64,000 nt of DNA, from NCBI GenBank assembly GCA_025642065.1, contig JAODUP010000550.1, positions 418,241 through 482,240 on the forward strand, read 5' to 3'. The notes below the pieces were generated by a model. It was not told the origin of the DNA. It saw only the letters and a program-made list of their open reading frames with translations, and did not search any database. The translations under genes were made by a program, and so were the position numbers. Shown here one piece after another: positions 1-12,344 of the stretch. Each line of letters starts with the position of its first letter. Positions within the stretch are counted from its first letter, which is position 1. Source of the stretch: Paralvinella palmiformis. Lineage: Eukaryota; Annelida; Polychaeta; Terebellida; Alvinellidae.

Positions 1-226
1 ATTTTTTTTAAATCGAAATAAACTGCGGTTTGCAAATTGAAAAACTGTGAATTGAACCGAAGGACTAAAACCGCGAATACTATGAACCGCAATTAATAGT
101 CGCAACACCTCCGATGTACCATAGGTTGTACCGAAAATTTCATAGAGCGTCCTTGTGATCTAGAACTGCAGGGTATCTCATTAAGTGGTTATAAAAAATA
201 AAATGTCTTGGTGGCATCACACAAAA

Positions 227-1700
227 TGAACCAGTGGCGCCTCAAGCGACCGGAGGTATTTCTCAGATAAACAAAAGTTCTCTGGTTGTCCACATGTGAT
301 CGTGTACATGTGTGCGATGGTTGAAATGAATTGCCAATACTAGTACTAAATGCTACATGATCACATACTCTTTTATTAATAAACACTTTAATTGTGCACG
401 CTTGATATTGAAGGAAACAAAGCTCTGAAACTGTAAATAAATAATTAAGTGGTTTCACAGCCCAGTCACTTAATTAATTCATAGCCTACAATTTGTGATC
501 ACTTCACAGCTGATCAGAAAATAATTGAACGTGGGTTAGGTTATTTCACAGCTTTGTGTGTGGAAGGCGTAGTTTTTTTTTTAATGAAAACAGTTAGATA
601 TATATGAGGTAAATGCATACAAATATATTTTCATCATGTCAGTTTATCATAGTCCATCAATTTTTATTTATTTGGATATAGATATATAATGATATATACA
701 GCTATTATAACGCAACCATAACACAATTCACCATATATTCATCATGTCCGTTTATCATATATTAACTAAAAAGTATATAAGTTCATTTAAAGTCTACACC
801 TCAATAATATAGACCATGCAATATAGGCCTGCCCAGCTGAGAACAAAGAATATACATGGAATATTAACAATGTTTATGTTTGCGTTAACATGTTAGAGAT
901 AGAGAAATTAGTACTTTCATACAATAAGCGGCATCAAATCTCTTGTGCCACGGGTTCATCTATAGTTACAATCAGTCATTTGTTATCAAATGGACAGAAT
1001 AACCCAAATTGCTTCCACCTCTAAACAACCACTACTACAAAAATATGACATTTAGTTCAGATCAGTGAACTGCTTAAAGCTAGACAGAATATACCCAGAG
1101 ATGTAATAGACACATTCATTGACTACTGTAACAGATAACACCAGTAAATCTGTAACCAAGAGATTGGCCTGTTTACTTGGTATCTCATCATCATAGAACT
1201 TCAAGGACTGAAACAGAACAATACCTTGTAAAATAATGACTTGAACCAAGTGCATACACAATGTGTAAACACATGTTTTCCTTTTTTTCAAGTTGGTTAA
1301 AGAATTTGATTTGATATGCATTTAAGTTATGAAGAGAAGTATACCAATTAAAGCACATCAGCTGAACATTCCAGTACTAATTCAGGTGCTGGTAATCCTT
1401 CTTTGGTATTAAGATATGAAATGGGCTGACCAAATTTCATGGGTTTGATGCCTTGTTTCTTAATTAATTAATTTTATAATACCAATTTTCACCATTAATA
1501 TTTATAAATATTAATTACGATCACAGCTGGCTCTGTCTCCTGTATAGGTCTCCTATCTGTTAATACCTTCCTCTTTGATTTCAGTGGATGCATGTGGTGG
1601 ATTTGGTACATCAAAAATAGTTGGAATAGCATTCTAAATAAGTTGTCTGGTTCATGAATTCCGTTTCAGTGAAATGCATATCATACATTCTACAATTAGT
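227..1700 (-). repeat. Segmental duplication, copy A (1.47 kb)
   Basis: This stretch recurs in the same orientation at 22363-23768 with only scattered substitutions. Both copies begin at TGAACCAGTGGCGCC and end at TACAATTAGT, after which the flanks diverge. Copy A has about 70 extra bases near 875-945 (just after ATTAACAAT) that copy B lacks. On the minus strand it contains an exon-like ORF (1052-1207), and the rest would then be intron and 3' untranslated sequence. I infer duplication of a gene's 3' end rather than a mobile element, because I see no terminal repeats or target-site duplication. Confidence 0.85.
1052..1207 (-). CDS. Putative terminal coding exon of an unrecognised membrane protein (copy A)
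   Basis: Reading the minus strand, a good acceptor (pyrimidine-rich, ending TTCTGTTTCAG) is followed by 51 open codons and TAA. The peptide starts SLKFYDDEIPSKQANLL and has one hydrophobic stretch (LLVTDLLVLSVTVV, then YYISGYIL), so it looks like a transmembrane segment plus a short tail. The duplicate at 23121-23276 keeps the acceptor, the length and the stop. About six of the 51 residues differ between copies, and most of the base differences change an amino acid, which argues against strong constraint on at least one copy. No upstream exons are recognisable, and I cannot name the family. It may be a pseudogene fragment. Confidence 0.4.
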   Translation of the reverse strand, partial: SLKFYDDEIPSKQANLLVTDLLVLSVTVVNECVYYISGYILSSFKQFTDLN

Positions 1701-1710
1701 CTTTGCTAGT

Positions 1711-2046
1711 TCTGCCTCTGGTTCACCACGTGTGTTTATTTAACTCCAAACAACCCCACTACGCGTTGCGCGCCCGGAACTCCGAATTTGGAGTTAATCG
1801 GAGTAGACACAATTTGTTGCTTTGATAGAAGCTTGTTATGTTGCTACTCAAGTGGAGAAATCGGTAGTATACAGGTGTTCGATATCACAAATAGAGAAAA
1901 TGTTCTTCTGTTTTATAACTTTGCATTGCCAGTAAAAATAAATGACGACTGCTTCTTCTTATTTGTATTTACTGCCTCTGGTTCACCACATGTGTTTCTT
2001 TATCCAGAAATAATCCCACTACGCATTGCGCGCCCGGAACTCCGAT
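1711..2046. repeat. Pair of about 76 bp direct repeats (1711-1786 and 1971-2046)
   Basis: Both units run from CTGCCTCTGGTTCACCAC through a GCGCGCCCGGAACTCCGA motif and differ at a handful of positions. They are 260 bp apart. The GC-rich core stands out from the AT-rich surroundings. They lie between the duplicated segment and the MULE remnant. They could be terminal or subterminal repeats of an element, or simply a local duplication. Confidence 0.7.
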
Positions 2047-2631
2047 TTGACTCACTATCATTCTAGGGGACCAAGGTTACCAATACGAAATTACCGAAGT
2101 CCGAGGTTGCCACGTACCGGCTCGAATCAATCGTGTTATTGGCCAAGAGCTGGCTGCCAAAGAATATATTTGTCTAGATGATTGACCGGTGACTAGCTCT
2201 AGCTCTTTCTTGTATGGTACAAATTTATTTATGTTTGTTACTTGCTGGGGAGAGGTCACCCTTTTTTCTTTGAATAATTTGGTTCAGGCACTATGGATAG
2301 TAGACCTCTCATTGAAAATATTATTTATTTATTTATTAACCTCTATTATTGGAGAAGGAACAAACATGCATATAATGGGAGCGGGGTTGGTCTAGTGCTC
2401 AATTGGATATTTATTAAATACGTTTATGACTCACATTCACCTGATTGAACTAATGTATTGTTCATTTCTATTCGGCATTGTTAGCGAACAAAAAACTATA
2501 CTATGACTATTATTAGACTTAAATTAATTGATTATGATCAACAGCTTTCTTATAAGTGTTCATAAAATAGTGAAAGTTTAATTGCATTTTTTTTGCATAA
2601 AGATAAATGTTTTATTATTTATGTTTATAGC

Positions 2632-4296
2632 ATGGAGTACCTACTCCACAATAGAATGACGAAGAAGAGTAAACGCGAAGAAGAAGATATGGCTGTAGAT
2701 ATGACAATCGAGATAATGTCAAAGATTGTGCCTGATAAAAGACGCCGCCTGAATAGCGAACTAATCTCACCAGAGGCAGGTCCTTCCGAACAGTCTTTGA
2801 TAACACCCCCCCCCCACCAGCCCTTCCACCATTACAGGACATTGGTAACGAATTACCAGCTTTTGTTATCGCAGATGAACTTCCTGAGCTTGCATACAAT
2901 GTTGTCGAGGGAGCTACATGTCGCCAGAAAACCCGCCTAGTCTCTGCCCACAATCATGTCTTCAATAAAAAGAAAACCTTAACATCAGGGCACTTTGGGT
3001 GGCAGAGTTCCGTAAGAAATATAAGTGTTTATTATTCTGCCACTGTAAAGCAGATTGGAGAAACAATTATAAGTGGAGCTAATCCTCACATCTGTTTGAC
3101 GAAAGCTTCAGCCTTGCCTGGTGACAAGATAATACACAGCTCCATGGAGAATGTAAGACGAATACCCACAGCTCAGCCAGCAGTATAGTGAATGATGCAC
3201 TGAGTTCCCTTCTACCTACAAATGTACCTACCGATTCGTTGCCCCAGCCATCATCATCGATGCGTAAATGTAACAGGCTGCGTCACAAACACAGACCCGT
3301 TGATCCAGATAGGCTAGATTTTGAAATAGAGCTATCTGCCATTACAGATGATTTTCTGCGTGCCGATCTTCATGTTGGCAATAAACGTCACCTCGTATTC
3401 TATAATGATCGGTTGTTACATCTCCTTTCTTCAGCCAAGAAGTGGTACGCTGACGGGACTTTCAAGTCAGTGGGCACACCATTTGTGCAGTTGTGGACTA
3501 TTCATGTCTTTATCTCAAATGGTGATTCCGTAAAACAGCTGCCAATTGTGTTTGTTCTGATGTCAGGCAAATCAGCTGAAGACTACAAAAGTGTGCTGAG
3601 CCATCTTATGCTACAAAATGACTTTGTCAGCTACAGTGCGTCGTGATGGACTTTGAGGCCGCTGTCCGGAACGCGGTCCGGGACATGGTGCCCAACGTTG
3701 CTAGGAAAGGGTGTCACTTCCACTGGAAACACAGGCCATTTGGCGGAAAGTGCAAGGTCTAGGGCTCGCTGTGTTATACACATCGGACTTGTCTGTTCAG
3801 AAATGTAATCGTAGACTGATGTGTCTCTCATTTCTTCCACACGAACATATCACATTACTCTTTACAAACATGATACTACTATACATACAAATATCACCTA
3901 TGCCCCCACTTATTCGTCAACTTTTAAACTACCTACAAACAATTTGGATTTATAACAACATTTGGCCCCTGCTTCCTGGTCCATCTTCAACCGTGCAGTG
4001 GGGACCAAAAATGGCCGCGAGGGGTGGCATATAGGCGTTTATATGCAAAGATTCGCCGACAACATCTCCCTTTTAGCAATTAGTTCAAGTATTACACCGG
4101 GAGACTCAAGTGGTAGATATACAGATACAGTGTATGGCGGACGACAAACTTCGTGGACATCTGAGGCGCAAGCACAAATCAGACCAGGCACTCATACTGG
4201 CTGTCTGGGATAAGTTTACCGCTGGAAATTTACCTCCCAAAGAAATACTCAGCGATATCAGTCAGATCTACAAGCCGTGTGTATATATTCGCTGAT
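2632..4296 (+). pseudogene. Decayed MULE-type transposase with FLYWCH zinc finger
   Basis: An ORF from ATG 2632 (MEYLLHNRM...) is rich in Lys/Glu. It breaks at a run of C at about 2806-2816, where the frame must shift to continue (PALPPLQDIGNELPAF). That frame gives a FLYWCH-like finger (GATCRQKTRLVSAHNHVF, then HFGWQSSVRN). It hits TAG at 3186-3188, and the next frame (3188-3646) carries the MULE transposase core: KKWYADGTFKSVGTPFVQLW, then VMDFEAAVRNAVRD and CHFHWK. Another shift near 3730 gives QAIWRKVQGLGL. Later pieces include ASWSIFNRAVGTKN at about 3967 and a C-terminal tail DKLRGHLRRKHKSDQ to about 4295. At least three frame breaks and one stop make it non-functional. The order FLYWCH then DDE-type core is typical of animal MULE elements. 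I did not find terminal inverted repeats. Confidence 0.8.
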
Positions 4297-5470
4297 AAAT
4301 ATAATAATAATAATATATAAAATTTACATAGCGCCCTATATAACCTGTAAGAAGGTTACTCTAAGGCGCTTGACAATAAATAATTATATGGATGTAACAG
4401 ATTTACATCTTTAAAAATACACAATTCTTTCCAGCCAAATGCATAATATATTCAGCTAGGAAAAGCTGAAACAAAAAGATTAGATTTTATCTTCTTTTTG
4501 AAGGTATCACGGGTCTTGCACTTTCTGATGGTTACTGGAAGATTATTCCATAAGGTTGCAGCAACCTTTCTGAAACATCTATTACGTATGTCACTTCACG
4601 TGTTGTTGGTACGGCTAAGAATGCTCCAGACTCAGACCGCATCGGCTGATACGGAACAACAAGTTCCTCTAAGTATTGAGTAGGCAGTCCCTTGAAGTGC
4701 CTTAAAAGTGTACATTAAAATCTTGTACTACAACCTATATATAACCGGAAGCCAATGCAGGGAGTTCAAGACTGATGTTATATGTTCTCTTTTATAAGTG
4801 TGAGTGACTAACCTGGCAGAAGAATTCTGTACTTTCTGTAGCTGTGTCATCAGTGTGCTTGGAAGACCATACACGAGAGCGCTGCCCTAATCTAGCCTAG
4901 ATGTTATCAGGGCGTGTGCCAGTGTTTTGCAAGCATCCGATGTGATGTACCGCCTGATATGACCAATATTACGAATTTGGTAATAACAGACTTTGGATAT
5001 TGCATTTACTTGCCTCTCCATGGTCATGGATGTATCAAAATATACACCTAAGTTCTTCACTGACGATGCTACAGATGCAACAGTATTATTACCTACCAGA
5101 AGCCGTAATTCCTCATTTATCTTAACCTGATGTTTTGGGTTAAAGATAATGAGCTCTGTCTTTTACTTGTTTAACTTAAGCATGTTTGCACTCATCCAAG
5201 TACTGATATCAGCCAAACAAGCTTCCAATTTCTTCGCAACGTCGGACCATGTTTTGAGCATGATAGCAAATTATGTCGGCTACATATCGCACCAATTGGT
5301 TTTGAATACAAACAGTACTTACGTGGTCCAACTACCGATCCTTGTGGCACCCCAAAATTCAGGCACTTACCTTCTGATGTCGTCATTCCTATGGCAACAC
5401 ACTGAGATCTGTCACTGAGATAAGATTTGATCCAGGAGATGACACTATTAAATGTTTGATGCTCATCCAT
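4296..5470 (-). mobile_element. 5'-truncated, decayed CR1/L2-like LINE (reverse transcriptase part)
   Basis: On the minus strand, 5470 to 5192 encodes reverse-transcriptase motifs: ISWIKSYLSDRSQCVAIG then NFGVPQGSVVGP. Then comes TELIIFNPKHQVKINEELRL (around 5150), the thumb-region peptide VKNLGVYFDTSMTMERQV (around 5030) and the C-terminal motif AATLWNNLPVTIRK (around 4540). The YADD catalytic box is not intact. The 3' end, near 4300-4380, is an AT-rich (ATT)n tail preceded by GGCGC...GCGCC complementary blocks. The element at 62.1-64.0 kb has the same organisation. Clade assignment is tentative. Confidence 0.8.
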
Positions 5471-6375
5471 AGTGTATTCGTATTGCTAATTATATTGTCT
5501 TATGTTTCATCCAGTGGGTATTTGTACTGTATTTCTGTTTTATATTTTGTATATATGTATTATATTGAATCATTGTAAATATTAGTGCCTTAAATTGTGT
5601 GACAATAAATATCAATGTCATATGCCATTATATATACACGTAATATCAATATTTGTGTCAATAGTTAATATTATTGTTAAAAACATTATAAAAACATTTA
5701 GCATCAAACATTTAATATAAAAGAAATAATTTATTATCGAGGGCGAAGTGTCCATTTTTGTGAGGGCGACGTGTCCATCGGGGCGAACTTTTAAAGGGGC
5801 GAGGTAACCGTTCAGGTCAATGAGTGGGCGATTGGTTTTAATTTTTGAGAGCGAACTTTAAAGATGGCGCTAAGTTCGTTTCTTTTAGTCTGATCTTCTT
5901 GCTGCTAATTACGTACTGCTGTTTTGTTTCACTTGTTCGTGTAAGGTTAATTCATTTACATTATCTTATTTTAAGCATATTATTATTATTAATTACTGAA
6001 TATGAACGCCAATAATCTAGCATGTGGAATGATGTTTGAACTTTTTGTGGAAATGATCGTCAGATCGTTGTATTTTACGACCACGCGGTCTAGCTTTGTG
6101 CGGGCTAATTTTTCTGTACTGATTTAGATTTACTATCGCCAACGTCTAGCCGTGTACTTCTAACCGAATTTGACATTATAATGTTTGCAAGTTTTTGACA
6201 GAGCTTTCATAATTGTGATGTCAAACTGGAATAGAAATACAGGGCTATTATTAAAAACAAATTCACACCAGTAAATGGGAACCCGCTCAAACACTACATA
6301 CACTGATACAGTACTTTAAACGTTTAGTACACCGCGTCAGCAAATGTCGCTTATATTAATATATACAGAGACCCC
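5471..6375. other. Non-coding stretch with clustered GGGCGA motifs
   Basis: No gene seen. Between 5740 and 5870 there are spaced copies of GGGCGA (GAGGGCGAAGTGTCC, GAGGGCGACGTGTCC, GGGGCGAACTTTT, GGGGCGAGGTAACC, GTGGGCGATTGG). This resembles the repeated motifs found near the ends of some DNA transposons. A lone GGGGCGAACTATA lies at 19092, far away. I could not find a matching second terminus. Confidence 0.5.
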
Positions 6376-6425
6376 ATTTCTCTCTCTCTATATATATATA
6401 TATAATATATATATATAGAGAGAGG
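6376..6425. repeat. Near-perfect CT/TA/AG palindrome
   Basis: About 50 bp reading (TC)n(TA)n followed by (TA)n(GA)n. The two halves are reverse complements, so a long cruciform or hairpin is possible. It is a microsatellite-built palindrome with no gene content. Confidence 0.8.
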
Positions 6426-6779
6426 TTATCCATAATGTCCAAACTTTTGTTTAGGTATAGTTAAAGTCAAATAAGATGAACAATAAATAACAAGAAACAA
6501 TTCCATCAAAATATTCATTGTTGAATTTGGACTGAGGAAGGCTTTTCAGTTTGTGTCTGCTGGTATACTAATATCCAGTTGAGGTTGGTTATGCAACCAA
6601 TTGATATAAATATATGTTTAATAAAGACACATATAAAAGCTCAAAAGGAGATTAAATGGGGTCTCCTGCACAGAATTTCCAGTTGAGAGATAGAATTTTG
6701 TTCCAATTCTGATTCCAATTTTTTTCTGAATTTAAAAAATAGTTGTCCCTACAGCGATATGGATTTGGCCTCTTAATTG

Positions 6780-8940
6780 TACTGTGCATAACACTCATTC
6801 TGGCTTTTTAATTCATGAATATAACTGGTATGAATCTATTCCACAAACTGCATTCTTATTGATATATGATGGAATGCAGTTAATTAATAGCCTTTGATTA
6901 GTGCAGTTTAATTAATTGTATGTTATTCCTTTCATGCAATGATAAGTGGTTGCATGGTCCAACAGTTAGTTTGTTCACGTCACAGTGCCCTATTTTGTGG
7001 TAGACAGTTCCATGTTTGAGGACCCAGCTGTATTATGCTATGACTTTGTATGAGAAGCAGTTAATGTGTATTTTGTGTGCATTTAATTGGTATGATATAA
7101 AGTGGCTGGTAATGTGGAAATGTTGATTTAGCGATAATTTAAATAGGTCTTTTAATGAAGGTGGCAATAAGCCCTTTAGAAATGGGAGCACAGATCTTTC
7201 AACTTTACAAATCTGTTAACAATTGATATAAATCTATTAATTTTAGGAAGTGAATGTGTATAAACATTGGTGTGCCATACAGTGTATTCCTGGAATAATT
7301 CTTCTAACACTTGAATAATTATTAAATTTGATAAATGAACATAACATGTTGCTCCTCATAATGTAAAGCCATATGTTAAGTATGGCTAGATGAGAGAATA
7401 ATAGAGTTTACTTAAGTGTTTTTTGGCAGGATGTATTTAACTTTATGAATTGCAAAAAGTCTTCATGATATTTTCTTTCCCATCATATTGATATGTGCAT
7501 CCTATTTTAACTTTTCATTGCTATACATTCCCAACAAAATTTCACATTTGGTTTTCTGTATATTACTGTCAAATAACTGAAAATCTTTGCTGGTGTCTTG
7601 TTGCCTTCCCATACGGTGGAACTGTACTAACCTATTTTGCAACCCTTCCCATTTTAAAATGGGACCTTCCTGTTTAGCACCCACACTGCAAGCCTTATTT
7701 GCTGTAAGATGAGCAGCCTGTTTTGCAACCATTTGATTCAGCACAACATCGGCATGATCAGATCATGATAAATTTGATCATGCACCATTTTGTAAAATAT
7801 TAATTTATTTTCGCATTTGTATATGTATGTACTTATTTATATAATTATGTAGATATAATGCCCTTAATAATAATTTTTGAAAACAGTATATTTTTGGTTG
7901 TTGAATCAGTCCCCTGTGTATTTAGATTCTAAATACACAGGTAAGATTGATTCATTATCATCTAATGATTTACATTATCAATAACAAATTTAGTGACAGT
8001 GTCAGTAGTTCTGTAATTGGTCTAAATCTAAACCATTTGTGATTAGAAAATCATGCAATTCTGGAAAGAGATATAATCTTTTGTGTACTATTCTTTCAAG
8101 TATTTCTGAGACAGATGTTAATAACAAGATAGGCTTATAATTAGAAAATCTGTCTTCTGCCATAGCCTTATATCTGGGAAACCCCAGTTTACATGGATTT
8201 ATCTATCAGTATACTTATTGGTGTTGATATCGTATCATCAACTGATTTAAGGAAATGTCAGTTTATCATGACCAGCACTTTTCTTGGGCTTAAGAACTTT
8301 CATAATTTTGTAAATTTCGTTGGGATAGGAAGGTGTCATAAAAAACTATGTAGATTTCATAATCTGTTGCTGTGTAGAAGATAACTGGAACTCTCAGTGA
8401 GTGCAGGTATTTGATGTGCATGTTTTGATCCAATATTATCATGAAGTAATTGAAAAGTTATCAGCTATTTCTTTATAATATGATTTTGTTGTAAATGTTT
8501 GAGAGTTACTTGTTTTGTCATTAGTTTTACCTATTATACTGTTTATAGATTTCCAGGTATTTTTGATATCATTTTAAAATTTATCAAATATTTGGAAGTA
8601 GTGGGTTTTCTTTGCCATACGTTTTAACTTCTTATGAAGATTTCTGTATCTTATATTTTTATATGTCTCATCAGTATGTATCTTCCATGAAATTTGTGAA
8701 TTTTTTGCACTTTCATGATAATGTTAAAAGGCCTAGGTCATCCATGGGTCCCTTGTGATATATTTAGGTGCATGTAAATCAGTTATTGTATCCAATTTAT
8801 TTGTAAAGTCTTAATTTGTTCCATCAGTATCTACATTATTTAAAAAATAATTTTGAACTTTTTTAGTCATATTTACATAAATATATTGTTCCAATCTTGA
8901 CATCATGCCCTCTATAGTTGAACAATAACACCAAATGGCA
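6780..8940 (-). mobile_element. Heavily decayed Jockey-like LINE ORF2 remnant
   Basis: Reading the minus strand from right to left, recognisable pieces of a LINE ORF2 appear in the correct order but in shifting frames. The linker before the RT is near 8600-8900. Near 8310 is a piece ending LKPKKSAGHDKLTFP. RT block RFSNYKPILLLTSVSEILER (around 8110) is followed by IVHKRLYLF. The segment LTYGFTLWGATCYVHLSNLI lies around 7350, and the C-terminal motif LGPQTWNCLPQNRAL near 7000. Stops occur every few dozen codons. The similarity to LINE families is from recall of the family pattern. I cannot see the 3' end clearly; it may lie near 6600-6780. Confidence 0.65.
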
Positions 8941-11100
8941 TCACACCCACTCTTAATTGTTAATGTTTTCATAATTACCAAACAAGAACATTATGTTTAC
9001 AGTAGCATGAGACTTGTACATGTTATGAGGAAATAAAGAACATAAATAAATACAAAATTCTGATCACTAGTTTACATTATATTTCCAAATTTATAAAAAT
9101 AAACTTCTGTTTGTCATGATTGATTTTCTACCTAAATTAAACTATATTTCTAGGACTTTATATATCTCTTTAGTATGTATTATTGTCATGTAAAGTTAGA
9201 CCCATACATGCAATGCTACTTTGAAGAACTATTTTAATGAAGAATAAATTTTCTTCAGTTAATGGCAGAACTGGAAACTTACATTTGTAATATATACAGG
9301 AACAAAAAAGACTATTAATGTCGAACAACTCTAAATTAACTCACTAATGTAACAATATTATTGTAAAACACTGTGACTTATGGGACTCACTACAGTTACA
9401 TCAAGAACAACCCAAATCCATTCAGAAAAGTTGGTACTTTTGACATCATGCCCTATATAGGGGTAATTGTTGTTATTTCTGCAGACTGGCGTTCTGAAGA
9501 TAAAAGCGGATACATTTTCTTTAGTTTCATTCTGAAATGTATTTGGTAACAAAGCTATCTATCCTACTCTTAGTTTTGGTGATTAGTTTAAGTTTGGACA
9601 TTTTAGCCACATAACATAAAACTAATACAATTTTGAAAGATTCATATTTAAAAATTGTTATTAACTTTTACCTAAATAAATGCTATTAGTTTGGTTGATA
9701 GTACCTAAAATTAGAACAAGTTTAAAATCACTTCATAGTATGAATATCATATTAGTAACATCTTATGAGTTTTTAGGCTTGTCTATATAATAGACTTGTA
9801 TAAATAGCAACAAGATTCTGTGTAAGAGTGAGATCTGTGTAATACTGATAGAGCCCTTTAGTACATTGTTTTTATGGTATGTATTCCTATATTTTATTAT
9901 TTGAGTGTTGTGGCTAATAATTTAATAAAAATTTGGAAATAATTTATTCATATCTGAATGAACGCCTAGGAATTATGTTTTGTTTTAATAATTGATTACC
10001 ATAGTTAAAATATATACACCTAAACACCTTGTCTGATATGTTCATGAAATAACCTGGGCTCAGACTGGTCATCATATTTTTGCATGCTTTCATTGTATAT
10101 AAACATCAGATGGTAAATCGTGTTGAAACGATCACATGCTAGATTATGTATACTCCAAATGTCTGACATTCTAAATGTATATATTCTCTACCTGTTTTGT
10201 GTACTTTTCAGTGGCTTCTCAACTAAGACTGGCGTGGGAATATATGATCTCTAACCATCATGCTTAACTGTTGAATCCATAAGTGCCTGTCCAATTACTT
10301 CATTTAAAAAAAAGAGTGCTGGATCTTATCTAGAAGTAGAATATCAGGTACTCAGCAGTATAGTAAGATCTTAGAATCTTCAGCAAAAGAGCATTATCAT
10401 TAATGTTAAATTTTGTTTGGTATATGGAAAACATAGATAAATGAATAAGTGGATAGGCTATATTATTATTAAACACATGTATGCATAATACACTAAATAT
10501 TTTAACTTACTTAAATAGTGGAAAAGGTCTGCCATTTTTCCGAATGGTATTTCTAAAACATTAATGAGTAGATGACCAGAATGGTAATAATATTAACAAA
10601 AATATGCTATGGTTTAGACCTTTTTTATATTTTGTATTGAAACCTCCAATTCTTTTCTATATTTTTGTTACTAAAATATATCATAAGAAATGTACAAAAT
10701 AAATAGTTTTCTACAGATTAATTTCTGTATCAAGGTCACTGATACCAATCTGTTGTTTTAATGTGGGATGAAATAATTTGATTTGATCAAATTAATCTTG
10801 TAGCATTCTTCATTGTTATATTAATTCATTTTTGGTTTGATGTATTTCAGATTAATAGTGTGGAATGACAGAAATCAGAAATATCTGATATATAGGAGAG
10901 TTTTATTAATAATGCTAACTTCAAGAGTTCTATGACACATGATAATGAATCCAGCTGGAAAAAGAAGAAATGGTGTATCAGTTTATAACCATATTTCTGA
11001 AAACTACATTCTTCAGTGTATACCAGACCATTTGGGTTTACTAGTAACAGAAAGAAACATATGCTAATTTGTATTTGTGAGAAATCATGGTCTGTGTATT
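8941..11100. other. AT-rich stretch without recognisable genes
   Basis: No coding signature, terminal repeat or tRNA-like box was found on either strand. It could be intron or upstream sequence of the zinc-finger locus that follows. A TTTCAG acceptor-like site lies near 10850. Confidence 0.5.
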
Positions 11101-11102
11101 AG

Positions 11103-12340
11103 AAATCATTTAAAGTACTTCATAGTATAAAAAGACATAAACTGAATCATACTGGTGACAAACCATATTCTTGTTCACTGTGCTCAAAATCATTTAAACA
11201 GTTCCGTAGTATGAAGAATCATGGACTGACTAATTCTAGTGAGAAACCATATTCCTGTTCAGTGTTCAAACTCATTTACGTTAATCTGCGACTTTAAAAA
11301 ACATATGCTGACACATACTTTTGAGAAACAACATTCGTGTTCAGTTTGTTCCAAACCATTTAGAACTGCTTCCAGTTTGAAGGGTCATATGCTGATTCAT
11401 ACTGGTGATAAACCATATTTCTGTTCACTGTGTTCCAAGTCATATAACCATGTTAGTGCTATGAGGAGACATATGCTGATTCATACTGATAACAAATTGT
11501 ATTCATGTTCACTTTGTTCCAAATCATTCAGAATTTCCCACCACTTGAAAATGCATATGCTGACTCACACTGGTGAAAAACCACATTCCTGTCAACTGTG
11601 TTCAAAATCATTTAAACATTTCCGTGGTGTGAAGAGACATGCGCTGACTCATACTGGTGAGAAACCATATTCCTGTTCACTGTGTTCAAACTAGTTTGCA
11701 TTTACCTGGCACTTACAAAAACACATGGTGACGCATACAGGTGAGAAACCATGTTCGTGTTCTGTTTGTTCCAAGCCATTTAGAACTGTTGATAATGTGA
11801 AGCGTCATATGCTGATTCATACTGGTGAAAAACCATATTCCTGTTCACTGTGTTCCGAATCATTTAGATATCCCAGCGGCGTCAGGAGTCATATGCCGAC
11901 TCATACTGGTGAGGAACCATATTCTTGTTCGTTGCGTTCAAAATCATTTAATCATTATTCCACCCTGAAGACACATTTACGGACTCATTCTGTTAAGAAT
12001 TCCTGTTCACTGCGTTCAAAATCGTTTAGATATAGCCACCACTTGAAAACACATATGCCGACACATAAAAGTGATCAACTATATCCGGGTTTATAGTTTG
12101 TTCCAAAATCACTTATGTTTGCTGATGGGTCCACGATATATGTGCGATCTCCTACCGACCAAAAAACCCTTCAGCTGGTTATTGTTCATTGTTTCGCGGA
12201 TCATTTATATTTACCAGCTGCAGTAAGATACCTATGTGGACTCATCCAGTTGAAAAACCTAATTCTTGTTCATTGTATCAGAAATCATCTAGCGTTAATT
12301 AAGAGACCGACCATTACTGCCATTCAAAGTGGAGAAATTG
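11103..12340 (+). pseudogene. Decayed C2H2 zinc-finger array (about 12 fingers)
   Basis: Tandem 28-residue C2H2 units with HTGEKP-type linkers run from about 11103 to 12090, for example YSCSLCSKSFRISHHLKMH and HSCQLCSKSFKHFRGVKRH. Such arrays bind DNA in nuclear transcription factors. The reading frame is broken by a 1-base shift near 11267 (finger 3, SVFK instead of SVCS). An in-frame TAG at 11692-11694 interrupts finger 8 (CSLCSN stop FAFTWHLQKH). The last fingers lose their second Cys (CSLRSK, twice) and the array dissolves into unreadable finger remnants to about 12320 (for example EKPNSCSLYQKSSS). Upstream partial fingers start at KSFKVLHSIKRHKLNH. Either this is a pseudogene, or only fingers 3-8 are expressed. 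Internal fingers are still well conserved, so loss of function looks recent. Confidence 0.8.
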
Positions 12341-12344
12341 TTTA

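Noticed and set aside
189..458. 89-codon minus-strand ORF conserved in both duplication copies
   Set aside because: The copies are too similar overall for an open frame to be informative, and no domain or splice site supports it.
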